From positions 1 to 7,209 of the forward strand of contig DATEZO010000191.1 of the NCBI GenBank assembly GCA_035255485.1: DNA of 7,209 nt. The letters run 5' to 3'. The translations under genes and the position numbers were made by a program. Below, one piece after another: positions 1 through 6,222 of the stretch (its first letter is position 1; every line of letters starts with the position of its first letter). This stretch comes from DATEZO01 sp035255485 (GTDB lineage Bacteria > Pseudomonadota > Gammaproteobacteria > Burkholderiales > Burkholderiaceae_D). The notes beneath the pieces are model-generated. The model was not told where the DNA came from. It searched no databases and worked only from the letters and a program-made list of their open reading frames with translations.

Positions 1-197
1 AGCAAGACGGCGGGATGGTAAGACGGCCTGCCAGTCCTGGCCGGCGTCACACCGTCGAAACCCAGGGTCGCCAGATCGAGCTCCTCGACGAACGCATCGA
101 CCACACGCACAGGATTCTCTTCGCTGATGTAGTCGTCCAGCCGCTCCGGCAGCAACGTGCTCTGCGTCCGATGTTCCTCTTGAATGAATCGCTTCAT
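1..197 (-). CDS. IS1182-family transposase, N-terminal fragment (partial at window edge)
   Basis: Reading leftwards from the ATG at 197-195, the frame stays open to base 1 and gives 65 residues. It begins MKRFIQEEHRTQSTLLPERL and includes ENPVRVVDAFVEELDL and TGRPSYHPAVLL. These are hallmarks of the DUF772 N-terminal domain of IS1182/IS1182-like DDE transposases (polar start, 'NPVRVVDAFV', 'GRPxYHP'). The full protein of this family is usually about 450-500 residues, so the DDE catalytic core lies outside the window. A GGAGGA-like SD (minus-strand reading of tcctcc at 200-205) sits just upstream of the ATG and supports this start. The protein would bind the element's terminal repeats and catalyse transposition. 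Whether the rest is intact cannot be judged. The plus-strand frame over the same bases is a shadow. Confidence 0.88.
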   Translation of the reverse strand, partial: MKRFIQEEHRTQSTLLPERLDDYISEENPVRVVDAFVEELDLATLGFDGVTPARTGRPSYHPAVL

Positions 198-335
198 CGA
201 TCCTCCGGTGTCTTCAGCCCGACAGCCTATTCAACACTCAAAAATTAATCGCGGTGTTCGAGAGGATCAACAATGAGTAAACAATTTGCGCAACCGCGTT
301 TTTACACACTCTGGGCCAACAGCGGTCATTCTGTC
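1..335 (-). mobile_element. End of an IS1182-family insertion sequence (truncated by window edge)
   Basis: The transposase start at 197 reading leftwards marks this as the 5' end of an insertion sequence whose body lies outside the window. The outer boundary is not proven. A stretch near 294-325 (tttttacacactctgggcc and following bases) resembles, from memory, the terminal region of elements of this group, which would put the end about 100-140 bp upstream of the transposase start. The partner inverted repeat and the target-site duplication cannot be seen here, so the right limit of 335 is only an estimate. Confidence 0.55.
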
Positions 336-394
336 CTAACAATTGATTTAAGCTGTCGCTCGTTTTACTCCTAACCGCTTTGTGACAAGTCGCA

Positions 395-420
395 CATAAG
401 AATCATTGTCAAATTGATTC
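395..420. promoter_or_regulatory. Dyad resembling a Fur-type operator
   Basis: Bases 400-405 (gaatca) and 415-420 (tgattc) form a perfect 6-bp inverted repeat with a 9-base spacer. On the minus strand the stretch 410-395 reads GACAATGATTCTTATG, close to the Fur half-pattern GATAATGATTCTCATT. It lies just upstream of the candidate CDF promoter, where a metal-responsive repressor would be expected. The match is by eye only, and in AT-rich sequence it could arise by chance. Confidence 0.25.
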
Positions 421-433
421 TCGACATTTGTGC

Positions 434-462
434 TGGTCAATGTGTAAACGTCAAATTAGAAT
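434..462 (+). promoter_or_regulatory. Candidate sigma-70 promoter for the CDF gene
   Basis: TGGTCA at 434-439 (4 of 6 to the -35 consensus) and TAGAAT at 457-462 (5 of 6 to the -10 consensus) are separated by exactly 17 bases. Transcription would begin near 469 and give a leader of about 190 bases. There is no other strong candidate closer to the gene. Confidence 0.35.
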
Positions 463-661
463 TCGTTCGGTTCGAAGGTCGATTTTTCGGAACATGTCGT
501 TGATGAAGAGGTAAGGTCAAATCGTACAGAATAAGACTTGCAGCCTCGGAGCTTGAAGTTTGCCTTGCAAATGAACAAGTAAATTCCGGTACGTTCTTTC
601 TGCCTTCTTATATGCCTCCCATAGAGGCTCGCACCTTCAAACCCATATCCAACCCCGTCTT

Positions 662-1642
662 ATGAATTTCGACGAATTTGCAGATGATCCTGAAGATGCG
701 CAATACACGTCCGCAAAACGCGCGGCAGCTGCATCCCGTAGTACGTGGGTCAGCGTTGGCGTCAATCTGGTCCTGACCATCACGCAGATTGTGGTCGGCG
801 TGATTTCCAAGTCACAAGGACTGGTTGCCGATGGCATCCATTCGCTGTCTGATCTAGTAGCGGACTTCGTCGTACTGTTTGCCAGCCACCATTCCAAGAA
901 GGATGCCGATGAAGATCATCCCTATGGGCATCAACGATTTGAAACAGCTGCCTCGTTAGCACTAGGAATTTTGCTGCTTGTCGTCGGCGTGGGCATGCTG
1001 TGGTCAGCATTTCTTAAGCTGGAGTCGCCGGATACTGTACCAAGAGTGCACGTCGTCGCACTCTGGGTAGTTGGTGCTGCGATCTTTGCAAAGGAAACCC
1101 TATTCCGCTACATGCTGGCAGTGGCACAGCGCGTTAAATCCAGCATGCTGGTAGCTAATGCTTGGCATGCGCGCTCAGACGCGGCATCGTCGCTGGTGGT
1201 AAGCATAGGGATTATCGGCAACATCGTCGGCTATCCAATCTTGGACCCAATCGCAGCACTGATCGTCGGTTTCATAATTGCCAAGATGGGATGGGAATTT
1301 GGATGGGATGCGCTGCACGACTTGATGGATAGGTCGGTAGATGAGCTTGAGGTTGATGCCATCCGTCGCACCCTAATAGAAACGCCAGGTGTCAATGACG
1401 TGCACGACGTCCGCACACGCAAGATGGGTGACATGATTATGGTCGATGCTCATATTGAAGTTGATGCCATGCTTACGGTCGAGGCTGGGCATGATATTGC
1501 GGTTGCTGCGAGACAACGCGTATTGCAACGTCACCGTGTGCTTAACTTGATGACCCATGTGGATCCATGGCACCGCCCAGACCTGGACCATTCACCACAT
1601 ACCATCGCATCATCACCGCAAAAGAAGAGAACATCTCGGTAA
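662..1642 (+). CDS. Cation diffusion facilitator (CDF) family metal exporter
   Basis: This 326-residue inner-membrane protein is expected to export a divalent metal in exchange for protons. Six membrane segments can be read at about 28-48, 54-76, 96-117, 129-146, 170-190 and 193-208, followed by a cytoplasmic metal-binding domain at about 225-305. The paired metal site of the family is intact: H60-x3-D64 in segment 2 (DGIHSLSD) and H169-x3-D173 in segment 5 (HARSD). The family signature DHPYGHQRFE is at 85-94 and DPIAA at 195-199. The cytoplasmic domain holds H248, H264, H299 and D301, possible regulatory sites. The H-D/H-D arrangement differs from manganese-type members and fits Zn, Fe, Co, Ni or Cd; the exact metal is not decidable. 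ATG at 662 is the only start after the in-frame stop at 572, but no good SD precedes it (gagg at 624-627 is too far away). It stands alone and converges on the ABC operon. Confidence 0.93.
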   Translation: MNFDEFADDPEDAQYTSAKRAAAASRSTWVSVGVNLVLTITQIVVGVISKSQGLVADGIHSLSDLVADFVVLFASHHSKKDADEDHPYGHQRFETAASLALGILLLVVGVGMLWSAFLKLESPDTVPRVHVVALWVVGAAIFAKETLFRYMLAVAQRVKSSMLVANAWHARSDAASSLVVSIGIIGNIVGYPILDPIAALIVGFIIAKMGWEFGWDALHDLMDRSVDELEVDAIRRTLIETPGVNDVHDVRTRKMGDMIMVDAHIEVDAMLTVEAGHDIAVAARQRVLQRHRVLNLMTHVDPWHRPDLDHSPHTIASSPQKKRTSR

Positions 1643-1661
1643 TGCACATCGAGACTAATTT

Positions 1662-2969
1662 CTATTCTTCCTCCTGGTCAGGAAGTTTCAGCCGACCGGT
1701 ATGAAAGTCATATTCATAGGCTTCGCCGTAACGTCCCCATTCAATGGCAATCTCCAGCACACGCTTAGCTTCATCGGCTTTTAAAAATTCTTCCAGCAAC
1801 TCAAGGAATTGCTTCTCTGGCAGCGCGCCGCTGGGCTCTGCTTCCAGTTGCTGCCGGATGTGTGAAGCCAGCGGTACGTGCGTCAGCAATTGCTGACCAA
1901 AGATCTCCTGCCTGAGCGTGTGCTCGGCTTCCACATAGCGAAAACCAAGTGGCGTAAGTGTAATGTCTCCCTTTTCGACTTGTGCCAGCCCAAGCATACC
2001 GAGTGCCTCATAAGTGGGGAACAGCTCTTCGTCCGGCAGTTCCGATTCCTCTGCAAGATGCGGAAGGTCAGCTCGACCGTTAAAAGGCGCATCGGCCAGC
2101 AGGTCGAGCACGCCTTCAATACGGGTGACATCGGTATCGGGCAAACGATAACCGGGATGCGTGATGGGTGGCGCGGCGCCGGTGACCGGCTCTTGCGCCG
2201 GACGCATCGTCATCAGTCCATACACCTCGTCGATCAAGGCACGGACTTCCAGCGAATCGACGTTGCGAGGCCGTAGAAGCCCGATGTTGATTTCGTTGCG
2301 TATGCGCCCCGGCTCGCTCGACAGAATGATAATCCGGTCCGCCATCATCACCGCCTCCTCGATATTGTGAGACACAACCAGGATCCCCTTGGTCGGAATC
2401 CGGTTGCTATCCCACAGTTCGAGAATGTCGCTACGCAGCGTTTCTCCCGTCAGCACATCCAGAGCCGAGAATGCCTCGTCCATCAGCAGAATGTCCGGGT
2501 TGGTTACCAGTGCTCTGGCAATACCGACACGCTGCCGCATCCCGCCTGACAGCTCCCTTGGCAGCGCGCCGCCAAACCCGGCTAGGCCTATCAGTTCAAG
2601 CATGGCGTCAGCCCGCCTGGCGCGCTCTTCCGGCGCAATGCCTTGTGCTTCCAGGCCCAGCTCGACGTTTTGCTGTACTGTCAGCCAAGGGAATAACGCG
2701 AATGACTGGAATACCATCGCAATGCCAGAGGCCGGACCGTGAATGCGATGTCCTCGATAGGCTGCTTTGCCGACATCGGCGGGAATCAATCCTGCAATAA
2801 TGCGCAGCAAGGTCGATTTGCCAGACCCTGACTTGCCGAGCAAGGCGACGATTTCCCCTTCGGCTAGGGAGAAGTTGACGTCGTCAAGTACCTTGCGTGG
2901 AGCGCCATCAGCGCTGCGGAATGACTTGGCAACGCCGTTCAATTCAACCAATGGGCTCTTGTTGTTCAT
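1662..2969 (-). CDS. ABC transporter ATPase with C-terminal AAA-associated domain (anion/nitrate-sulfonate type)
   Basis: This 435-residue cytoplasmic ATPase would power the adjacent fused permease. The nucleotide-binding domain (about 1-255) is complete: Walker A GKSGSGKST 45-53, Q-loop Q88, signature LSGGMRQR 140-147, Walker B ILLMDEA 160-166 with catalytic E165, D-loop SALD 168-171, and H-loop H201. It is closest in style to the TauB/SsuB/NrtD group of anion importers. After a proline-rich linker (about 256-278) comes an extra domain at 280-430 matching the AAA-associated C-terminal family (PF09821-like). It reads like a winged helix (helical 282-328, then a strand pair near 330-345) followed by helices and an acidic tail. 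I chose ATG 2969 over an upstream start at 3002: it has the SD AGGGA about 7 bases before it, sits 10 bp after the permease stop, and gives a normal NBD N-terminus (SPLVELNGVAKSF). No terminator is seen after its TAG. Confidence 0.93.
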   Translation of the reverse strand: MNNKSPLVELNGVAKSFRSADGAPRKVLDDVNFSLAEGEIVALLGKSGSGKSTLLRIIAGLIPADVGKAAYRGHRIHGPASGIAMVFQSFALFPWLTVQQNVELGLEAQGIAPEERARRADAMLELIGLAGFGGALPRELSGGMRQRVGIARALVTNPDILLMDEAFSALDVLTGETLRSDILELWDSNRIPTKGILVVSHNIEEAVMMADRIIILSSEPGRIRNEINIGLLRPRNVDSLEVRALIDEVYGLMTMRPAQEPVTGAAPPITHPGYRLPDTDVTRIEGVLDLLADAPFNGRADLPHLAEESELPDEELFPTYEALGMLGLAQVEKGDITLTPLGFRYVEAEHTLRQEIFGQQLLTHVPLASHIRQQLEAEPSGALPEKQFLELLEEFLKADEAKRVLEIAIEWGRYGEAYEYDFHTGRLKLPDQEEE

Positions 2970-2979
2970 TACGCTTCCC

Positions 2980-4713
2980 TCAATGACTACGGTCTTCGGC
3001 AAGCAGGTACAGCTTGCGCCAGAAAAATCGGTTCAACAACATCACAAACACGCACATCACACCAATGCCCAGTGCAATTCGATGGAAATCGCCGGCGTCC
3101 GTCATTTGCTTGATATAGCTTCCCAGTCCGTCTGCAACCAGCGAAGTTTTGCCCCAGGTTACATATTCAGCGACGATACTGGCGTTCCAGGAGCCGCCGC
3201 TGGCAGTGATGGCGCCGGTGACGAAACTCGGGAACACCGCAGGCAAGTACACCCGTTTCCACTTTAGCCAGCCTTTCAGTCCCAGGTTGTCGGCTGCCAG
3301 CCGCAATTCATTAGGTAATGTAGATGCACCGGCCACGACATTGAACAGGATGTACCATTGGGTGCCGAACACCATCAGTGGGCTGAGCCAGATGTTGGGA
3401 TTTAGACGATAGGTCACCAGCACATAGACCACGAGCGGAAACATCAGGTTGACCGGAAACGCCGCTAGAAACTGTGCGACGGCCTGTACTTTTTGCGAAT
3501 ATTGCGGGCGCAAGCCGATCCAGACAGCGATGGGAACCCATAATGCGGAAGCCAGCGCAATCAGCAGCAGCACACGGACCAGCGTAATGAAGCCAAGCCC
3601 AACAACATGCGCGGCCTCGCCCCAGCCAACGTCGCTGTGCACGAAGACCACAAAGCGCCACGCAGCGAGCACAGCGGCAGCCAATATCAGCGTATCCCAT
3701 GCCCTGGACCAAAAAATGCTCTGGAGCTTCGATTCACGTTGCTCGACTGCGCTATCCTGAGAGCTGCCGAACCAGCCAAGTGTACGACCGAGCATCGCCC
3801 AGAAGCGGTCAGTCAGCGTACGTATCCACACACTGCGCCGGCCCCAGTCGAGCAGCCAGGACTGCTGCGCTGTCTCGCCCTGTGACTCCTCGAAACGGAA
3901 CTTGTCTGCCCATGCTAGTAAGGGGCGGAAGAACAATTGGTCGTACAGAATGATTCCAGCCAGCATGGCGCCAATGGCCCAGGCAATGGCAGCGCCACTT
4001 TTTCCGTCGATAGCGACAGCAATGTAAGCACCGATACCAGGCAGCTTGATGTCCTGATTGGCTACCGAAATCGCTTCTGCTGCTACAAGGAAGAACCAGC
4101 CGCCAGACATCGACATCATCATGTTCCAAAGCAGGCCCGGCATTGCATAAGGTAGCTCCAGTCGCCAGAAGCGTTGCCAGGCAGACAGGCGAAATACGCT
4201 CGCTGCTTCATTCAACTCTGGCGGAATTGTCCTGATGGACTGGTACAGGCTGAAAGCCATGTTCCACGCCTGTGAGGTAAAAATGGCGAAAATCGCCGCG
4301 CATTCGACTCCAAGCAGGTTGCCGGGGAACAGCGCGATAAATGGTGCAATTGCAATGGCCTGAAAGCCGAGAATTGGGACCGACTGCAACACGTCGAGCA
4401 ACGGAATCAAGACCTTCTCAGCAGCACGGTATTTTGCTGCAAGAGCCGCAAATGCAAATGTGAACAGCAGTGCGAATCCCAGCGCCGTAAACATACGCAG
4501 CATGGTGCGCAACAGGTAATAAGGCAAATACACTGGAGCAAGCGAAATCGGCGTCGGCTGTCCTACCGTAAAGGGCCGGCTCATTTGCATCGCACCGAAA
4601 GCGAGGGCGGCCAGTACCGCCAGCACCAGCGGCAACAGTGCCCAGTCCCAGCGGTTGGGCGTCGTTGTCAGGAAAGACCGGCCCGTACGCCCGGGAGTGA
4701 AGAGCTCGAACAT
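2980..4713 (-). CDS. ABC transporter permease with two fused permease domains
   Basis: This 577-residue inner-membrane protein carries two binding-protein-dependent permease domains in one chain, about twice the usual 250-300 residues; COG4986 ('duplicated permease component' of anion ABC systems) describes this form. Half 1 (about 20-270) and half 2 (about 335-570) each hold about six membrane segments, joined by a hydrophilic linker of about 65 residues (270-335). Each half has an EAA coupling loop that docks on the ATPase: NEAASVFRLSAWQRFWRLEL at 168-187, and a second at 471-490 (LAADNLGLKGW, then VYLP at 488-491). Half 1 has Arg175 where the loop glycine normally sits, while half 2 keeps Gly478 but has Leu472 in place of the glutamate. 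With both permease halves in one protein, a single ATPase gene suffices as a homodimer. ATG 4713 has SD GGAG 7 bases upstream and lies 18 bp after the porin stop. The substrate is unknown; anion is family-based inference. Confidence 0.92.
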   Translation of the reverse strand: MFELFTPGRTGRSFLTTTPNRWDWALLPLVLAVLAALAFGAMQMSRPFTVGQPTPISLAPVYLPYYLLRTMLRMFTALGFALLFTFAFAALAAKYRAAEKVLIPLLDVLQSVPILGFQAIAIAPFIALFPGNLLGVECAAIFAIFTSQAWNMAFSLYQSIRTIPPELNEAASVFRLSAWQRFWRLELPYAMPGLLWNMMMSMSGGWFFLVAAEAISVANQDIKLPGIGAYIAVAIDGKSGAAIAWAIGAMLAGIILYDQLFFRPLLAWADKFRFEESQGETAQQSWLLDWGRRSVWIRTLTDRFWAMLGRTLGWFGSSQDSAVEQRESKLQSIFWSRAWDTLILAAAVLAAWRFVVFVHSDVGWGEAAHVVGLGFITLVRVLLLIALASALWVPIAVWIGLRPQYSQKVQAVAQFLAAFPVNLMFPLVVYVLVTYRLNPNIWLSPLMVFGTQWYILFNVVAGASTLPNELRLAADNLGLKGWLKWKRVYLPAVFPSFVTGAITASGGSWNASIVAEYVTWGKTSLVADGLGSYIKQMTDAGDFHRIALGIGVMCVFVMLLNRFFWRKLYLLAEDRSH

Positions 4714-4731
4714 GATGTTGCTCCATTTTTC

Positions 4732-6060
4732 TTAGTATTGGGCGTGCAGGCGGACCGAGCCGACATTCACCGGTCCACGGTCGGCGTTATAGGCCGGGTT
4801 CACGATGTGTTGCGCATCCAGCGACAAGGTAACGGCTTTTGCCAACTTGAAGCTGTAATAGGCCTCAACAATCGATTCCGGCCGGTAATTCAACTTGCCG
4901 TCACCAATAAACGCGCCAACGCCCCCAGCAGCCAGATAATCCCGATGCGCCTGCGATAGACCGTTGCGGACCCACGCAATTCCGAAGGTGTCGTCGGCCC
5001 GATTCCAGGCGCCTCCTTTGACCGCTGTACCGATAGAGAACGAGCGCTCGATTTCAGTAAAAGCATACGTCTCCGAAGCGCCATCGTTCCAGCTCGCCCG
5101 TGCAAAGACACCGATTTCGGAAGTCAAACCTTGCTCTGCGCTGATACCGAATCCAATCTTGGTCCGCTCCTTGCGAACGCGAGCCACATCCGGCGCGCCT
5201 CCATTATTCGCGGCGTCCACCAGTGCGTCACGGAAGCCCCCCATATTGGCGCGATTGCTAAAGGCCAGTACACGCACCTTGCCCGGCTGGCCTTCCCAAG
5301 TGTGCCCATGCTCGATTTCAAGCTGGTCGCCATAATGGGTGAAAATTTGCTTGTCTAGGGGCAGCCCGTTGGATTCGGCCGGCTGCATGAAACGGCCGGC
5401 GCGCATAGTCCAGTCATCGTAAAAGTATTCGATGGCCGCGCCCCAGGAGTAACCACGGGCATCGGCGGCAAAATCATAGGCGCCGTGCGCGAGCAAAGCC
5501 CAGTTCATGAACTGGGTGCGCGCGTCATGCGCATAAGCGCTATTGTCGAAGATGTCGGTGACAGAGAGGTTGCCGGCGGTGAGGACGATGCGCCGCTTGC
5601 TCACCATGCCTGCCATCTGGTTGAAATCCGATTCGACCGCTTCCTTTTCCCCTTCCAGGCTCCAGGTTTGGCGCAAAAACAGGCGGGCGCGGTACAACGT
5701 GGGATTCGGTCCGCTGGTTTTCTGCTGCTCGCCATTTGTCATGCCGCCCAGCCCGCGCAGCTTCGACAGCGGCACACCCTGGACAACCTCCGGGTCGAAA
5801 TAGAGCTCACCGCTGCCCCAGGGGCGAAAGCCAAGGGCTGCCGTGGCGCTGAAGGAATAGGCCTTTTCGCGCTCGGGACGCAGGCTGAATTCGCCCGAAT
5901 ACGGGGCAGAAAACGAAGGTTTCGACTGCCAGATGTACGTCGTCTGGACGTGCGCGTTCCAAGCCTCTTCCTGGACCTCATCCGCATAGGACAAGAGCGG
6001 CAAACCCGCGAGGGCAGCCAGCCAAAAAGTGCTTGCTGTCTTGGTCTTCAGTTGAAACAT
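4732..6060 (-). CDS. OprB-family outer-membrane porin, first gene of the ABC operon
   Basis: This 442-residue protein is predicted to be a beta-barrel porin of the carbohydrate-selective OprB family (PF04966), whose members are usually about 400-450 residues. A signal peptide is clear: K5 and K7, hydrophobic core 11-24, and cleavage after LSYA (A26). Family-like blocks are GELYFDPEVVQG 84-95, TLYRARLFLRQTW 121-133, DNSAYAHDARTQFMNW 172-187, HYGDQLEIEHGH 242-253, and NPAYNADRGPV 421-431 near the end. The chain ends in an aromatic residue (LHAQY), as BAM-inserted porins do. I chose ATG 6060 because GGAG lies 6 bases upstream and the signal peptide then starts normally; a TTG start at 6075 would add five residues and place the SD inside the gene. 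In the operon it would supply the solute to the ABC importer. The 'carbohydrate' label is a family name, and in this setting the substrate may well be different. Confidence 0.9.
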   Translation of the reverse strand: MFQLKTKTASTFWLAALAGLPLLSYADEVQEEAWNAHVQTTYIWQSKPSFSAPYSGEFSLRPEREKAYSFSATAALGFRPWGSGELYFDPEVVQGVPLSKLRGLGGMTNGEQQKTSGPNPTLYRARLFLRQTWSLEGEKEAVESDFNQMAGMVSKRRIVLTAGNLSVTDIFDNSAYAHDARTQFMNWALLAHGAYDFAADARGYSWGAAIEYFYDDWTMRAGRFMQPAESNGLPLDKQIFTHYGDQLEIEHGHTWEGQPGKVRVLAFSNRANMGGFRDALVDAANNGGAPDVARVRKERTKIGFGISAEQGLTSEIGVFARASWNDGASETYAFTEIERSFSIGTAVKGGAWNRADDTFGIAWVRNGLSQAHRDYLAAGGVGAFIGDGKLNYRPESIVEAYYSFKLAKAVTLSLDAQHIVNPAYNADRGPVNVGSVRLHAQY

Positions 6061-6061
6061 G

Positions 6062-6091
6062 GGTAGCTCCGTCAAGGTGAACGGGAGTACC
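6062..6091 (-). promoter_or_regulatory. Hairpin that sequesters the porin Shine-Dalgarno
   Basis: In the porin mRNA, bases 6091-6082 and 6071-6062 can pair. GGTA pairs with TACC, CTCC pairs with the SD GGAG (6070-6067), and one further C-G pair closes the top. There is a single-base bulge on each side and a 10-base loop. The start codon follows one base later. Folded this way, the ribosome site of the operon's first gene is closed. This was found by eye; stability was not computed. Confidence 0.45.
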
Positions 6092-6222
6092 TTTCATTTT
6101 CGCTCGCCAATGCCGTCGATGCCGCAAACGCGGCAATACTGCTCCGCGGCGGTTGCCCTCAGCAAGGCCGCACGGAGAAAGCAAGCACGACCACTGGTGA
6201 TGAGAACAGCGGTCCTGGCACT
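6062..6222 (-). promoter_or_regulatory. Candidate structured 5' leader RNA of the porin-ABC operon
   Basis: Read on the minus strand, four hairpins follow one another. The first (6222-6184) has an 8-bp core GACCGCTG/CAGTGGTC with one G-U pair and a 10-base loop, plus a wobble-rich outer stem AGTGC/GTGCT. The second (6177-6142) stacks CTCCG/CGGAG, CGGC/GCCG and TTGC/GCAA around the loop TGAGG. The third (6135-6120) is TGCCGC-GTTT-GCGGCA. The fourth closes the SD (6091-6062). The 5' arm of hairpin 2 (CTCCGT, 6177-6172) is also perfectly complementary to the SD region ACGGAG (6072-6067), so it could compete with hairpin 4. I see no conserved core of the guanidine, manganese, cobalamin, fluoride or nickel-cobalt riboswitches, so the ligand, if any, is unknown. 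Confidence 0.4.

Larger units (their letters stand above)
198..661. other. Intergenic region between IS and CDF gene
   Basis: No convincing gene is visible on either strand. From the left it holds the non-coding margin of the insertion sequence (to about 335), then AT-richer sequence with a dyad at 400-420 and a candidate promoter at 434-462, then a leader of about 190 bases before the CDF start. The CDF frame is closed upstream by TGA at 572-574, with no usable ATG, GTG or TTG between there and 662. Confidence 0.6.

Noticed and set aside
15..248. Plus-strand open frame of 77 codons at the left end
   Set aside because: It lies antisense to the transposase start, which has clear family similarity and its own SD; the plus-strand product resembles nothing.
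637..1591. Several minus-strand open frames under the CDF gene
   Set aside because: They overlap a complete, recognisable transporter and their translations show no domain character.
1878..4155. Plus-strand frames of 60-166 codons across the ATPase and permease genes
   Set aside because: They are antisense shadows of GC-rich coding sequence, without SD sites or family similarity.
5485..6066. Plus-strand frame of 193 codons opposite the porin
   Set aside because: It is long for a shadow but entirely antisense to the porin, which has signal peptide, family motifs and SD; the translation is Arg/Ala-rich and featureless.
6120..6135. Hairpin TGCCGC-GTTT-GCGGCA as an intrinsic terminator
   Set aside because: No T-run follows it on either strand, so it is treated as part of the leader structure.
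5978..6184. Minus-strand leader frame overlapping the porin start (including an internal ATG near 6097)
   Set aside because: It was considered as a regulatory leader peptide, but the internal ATG has only a weak SD and the frame continues through the porin coding region with no sensible end.
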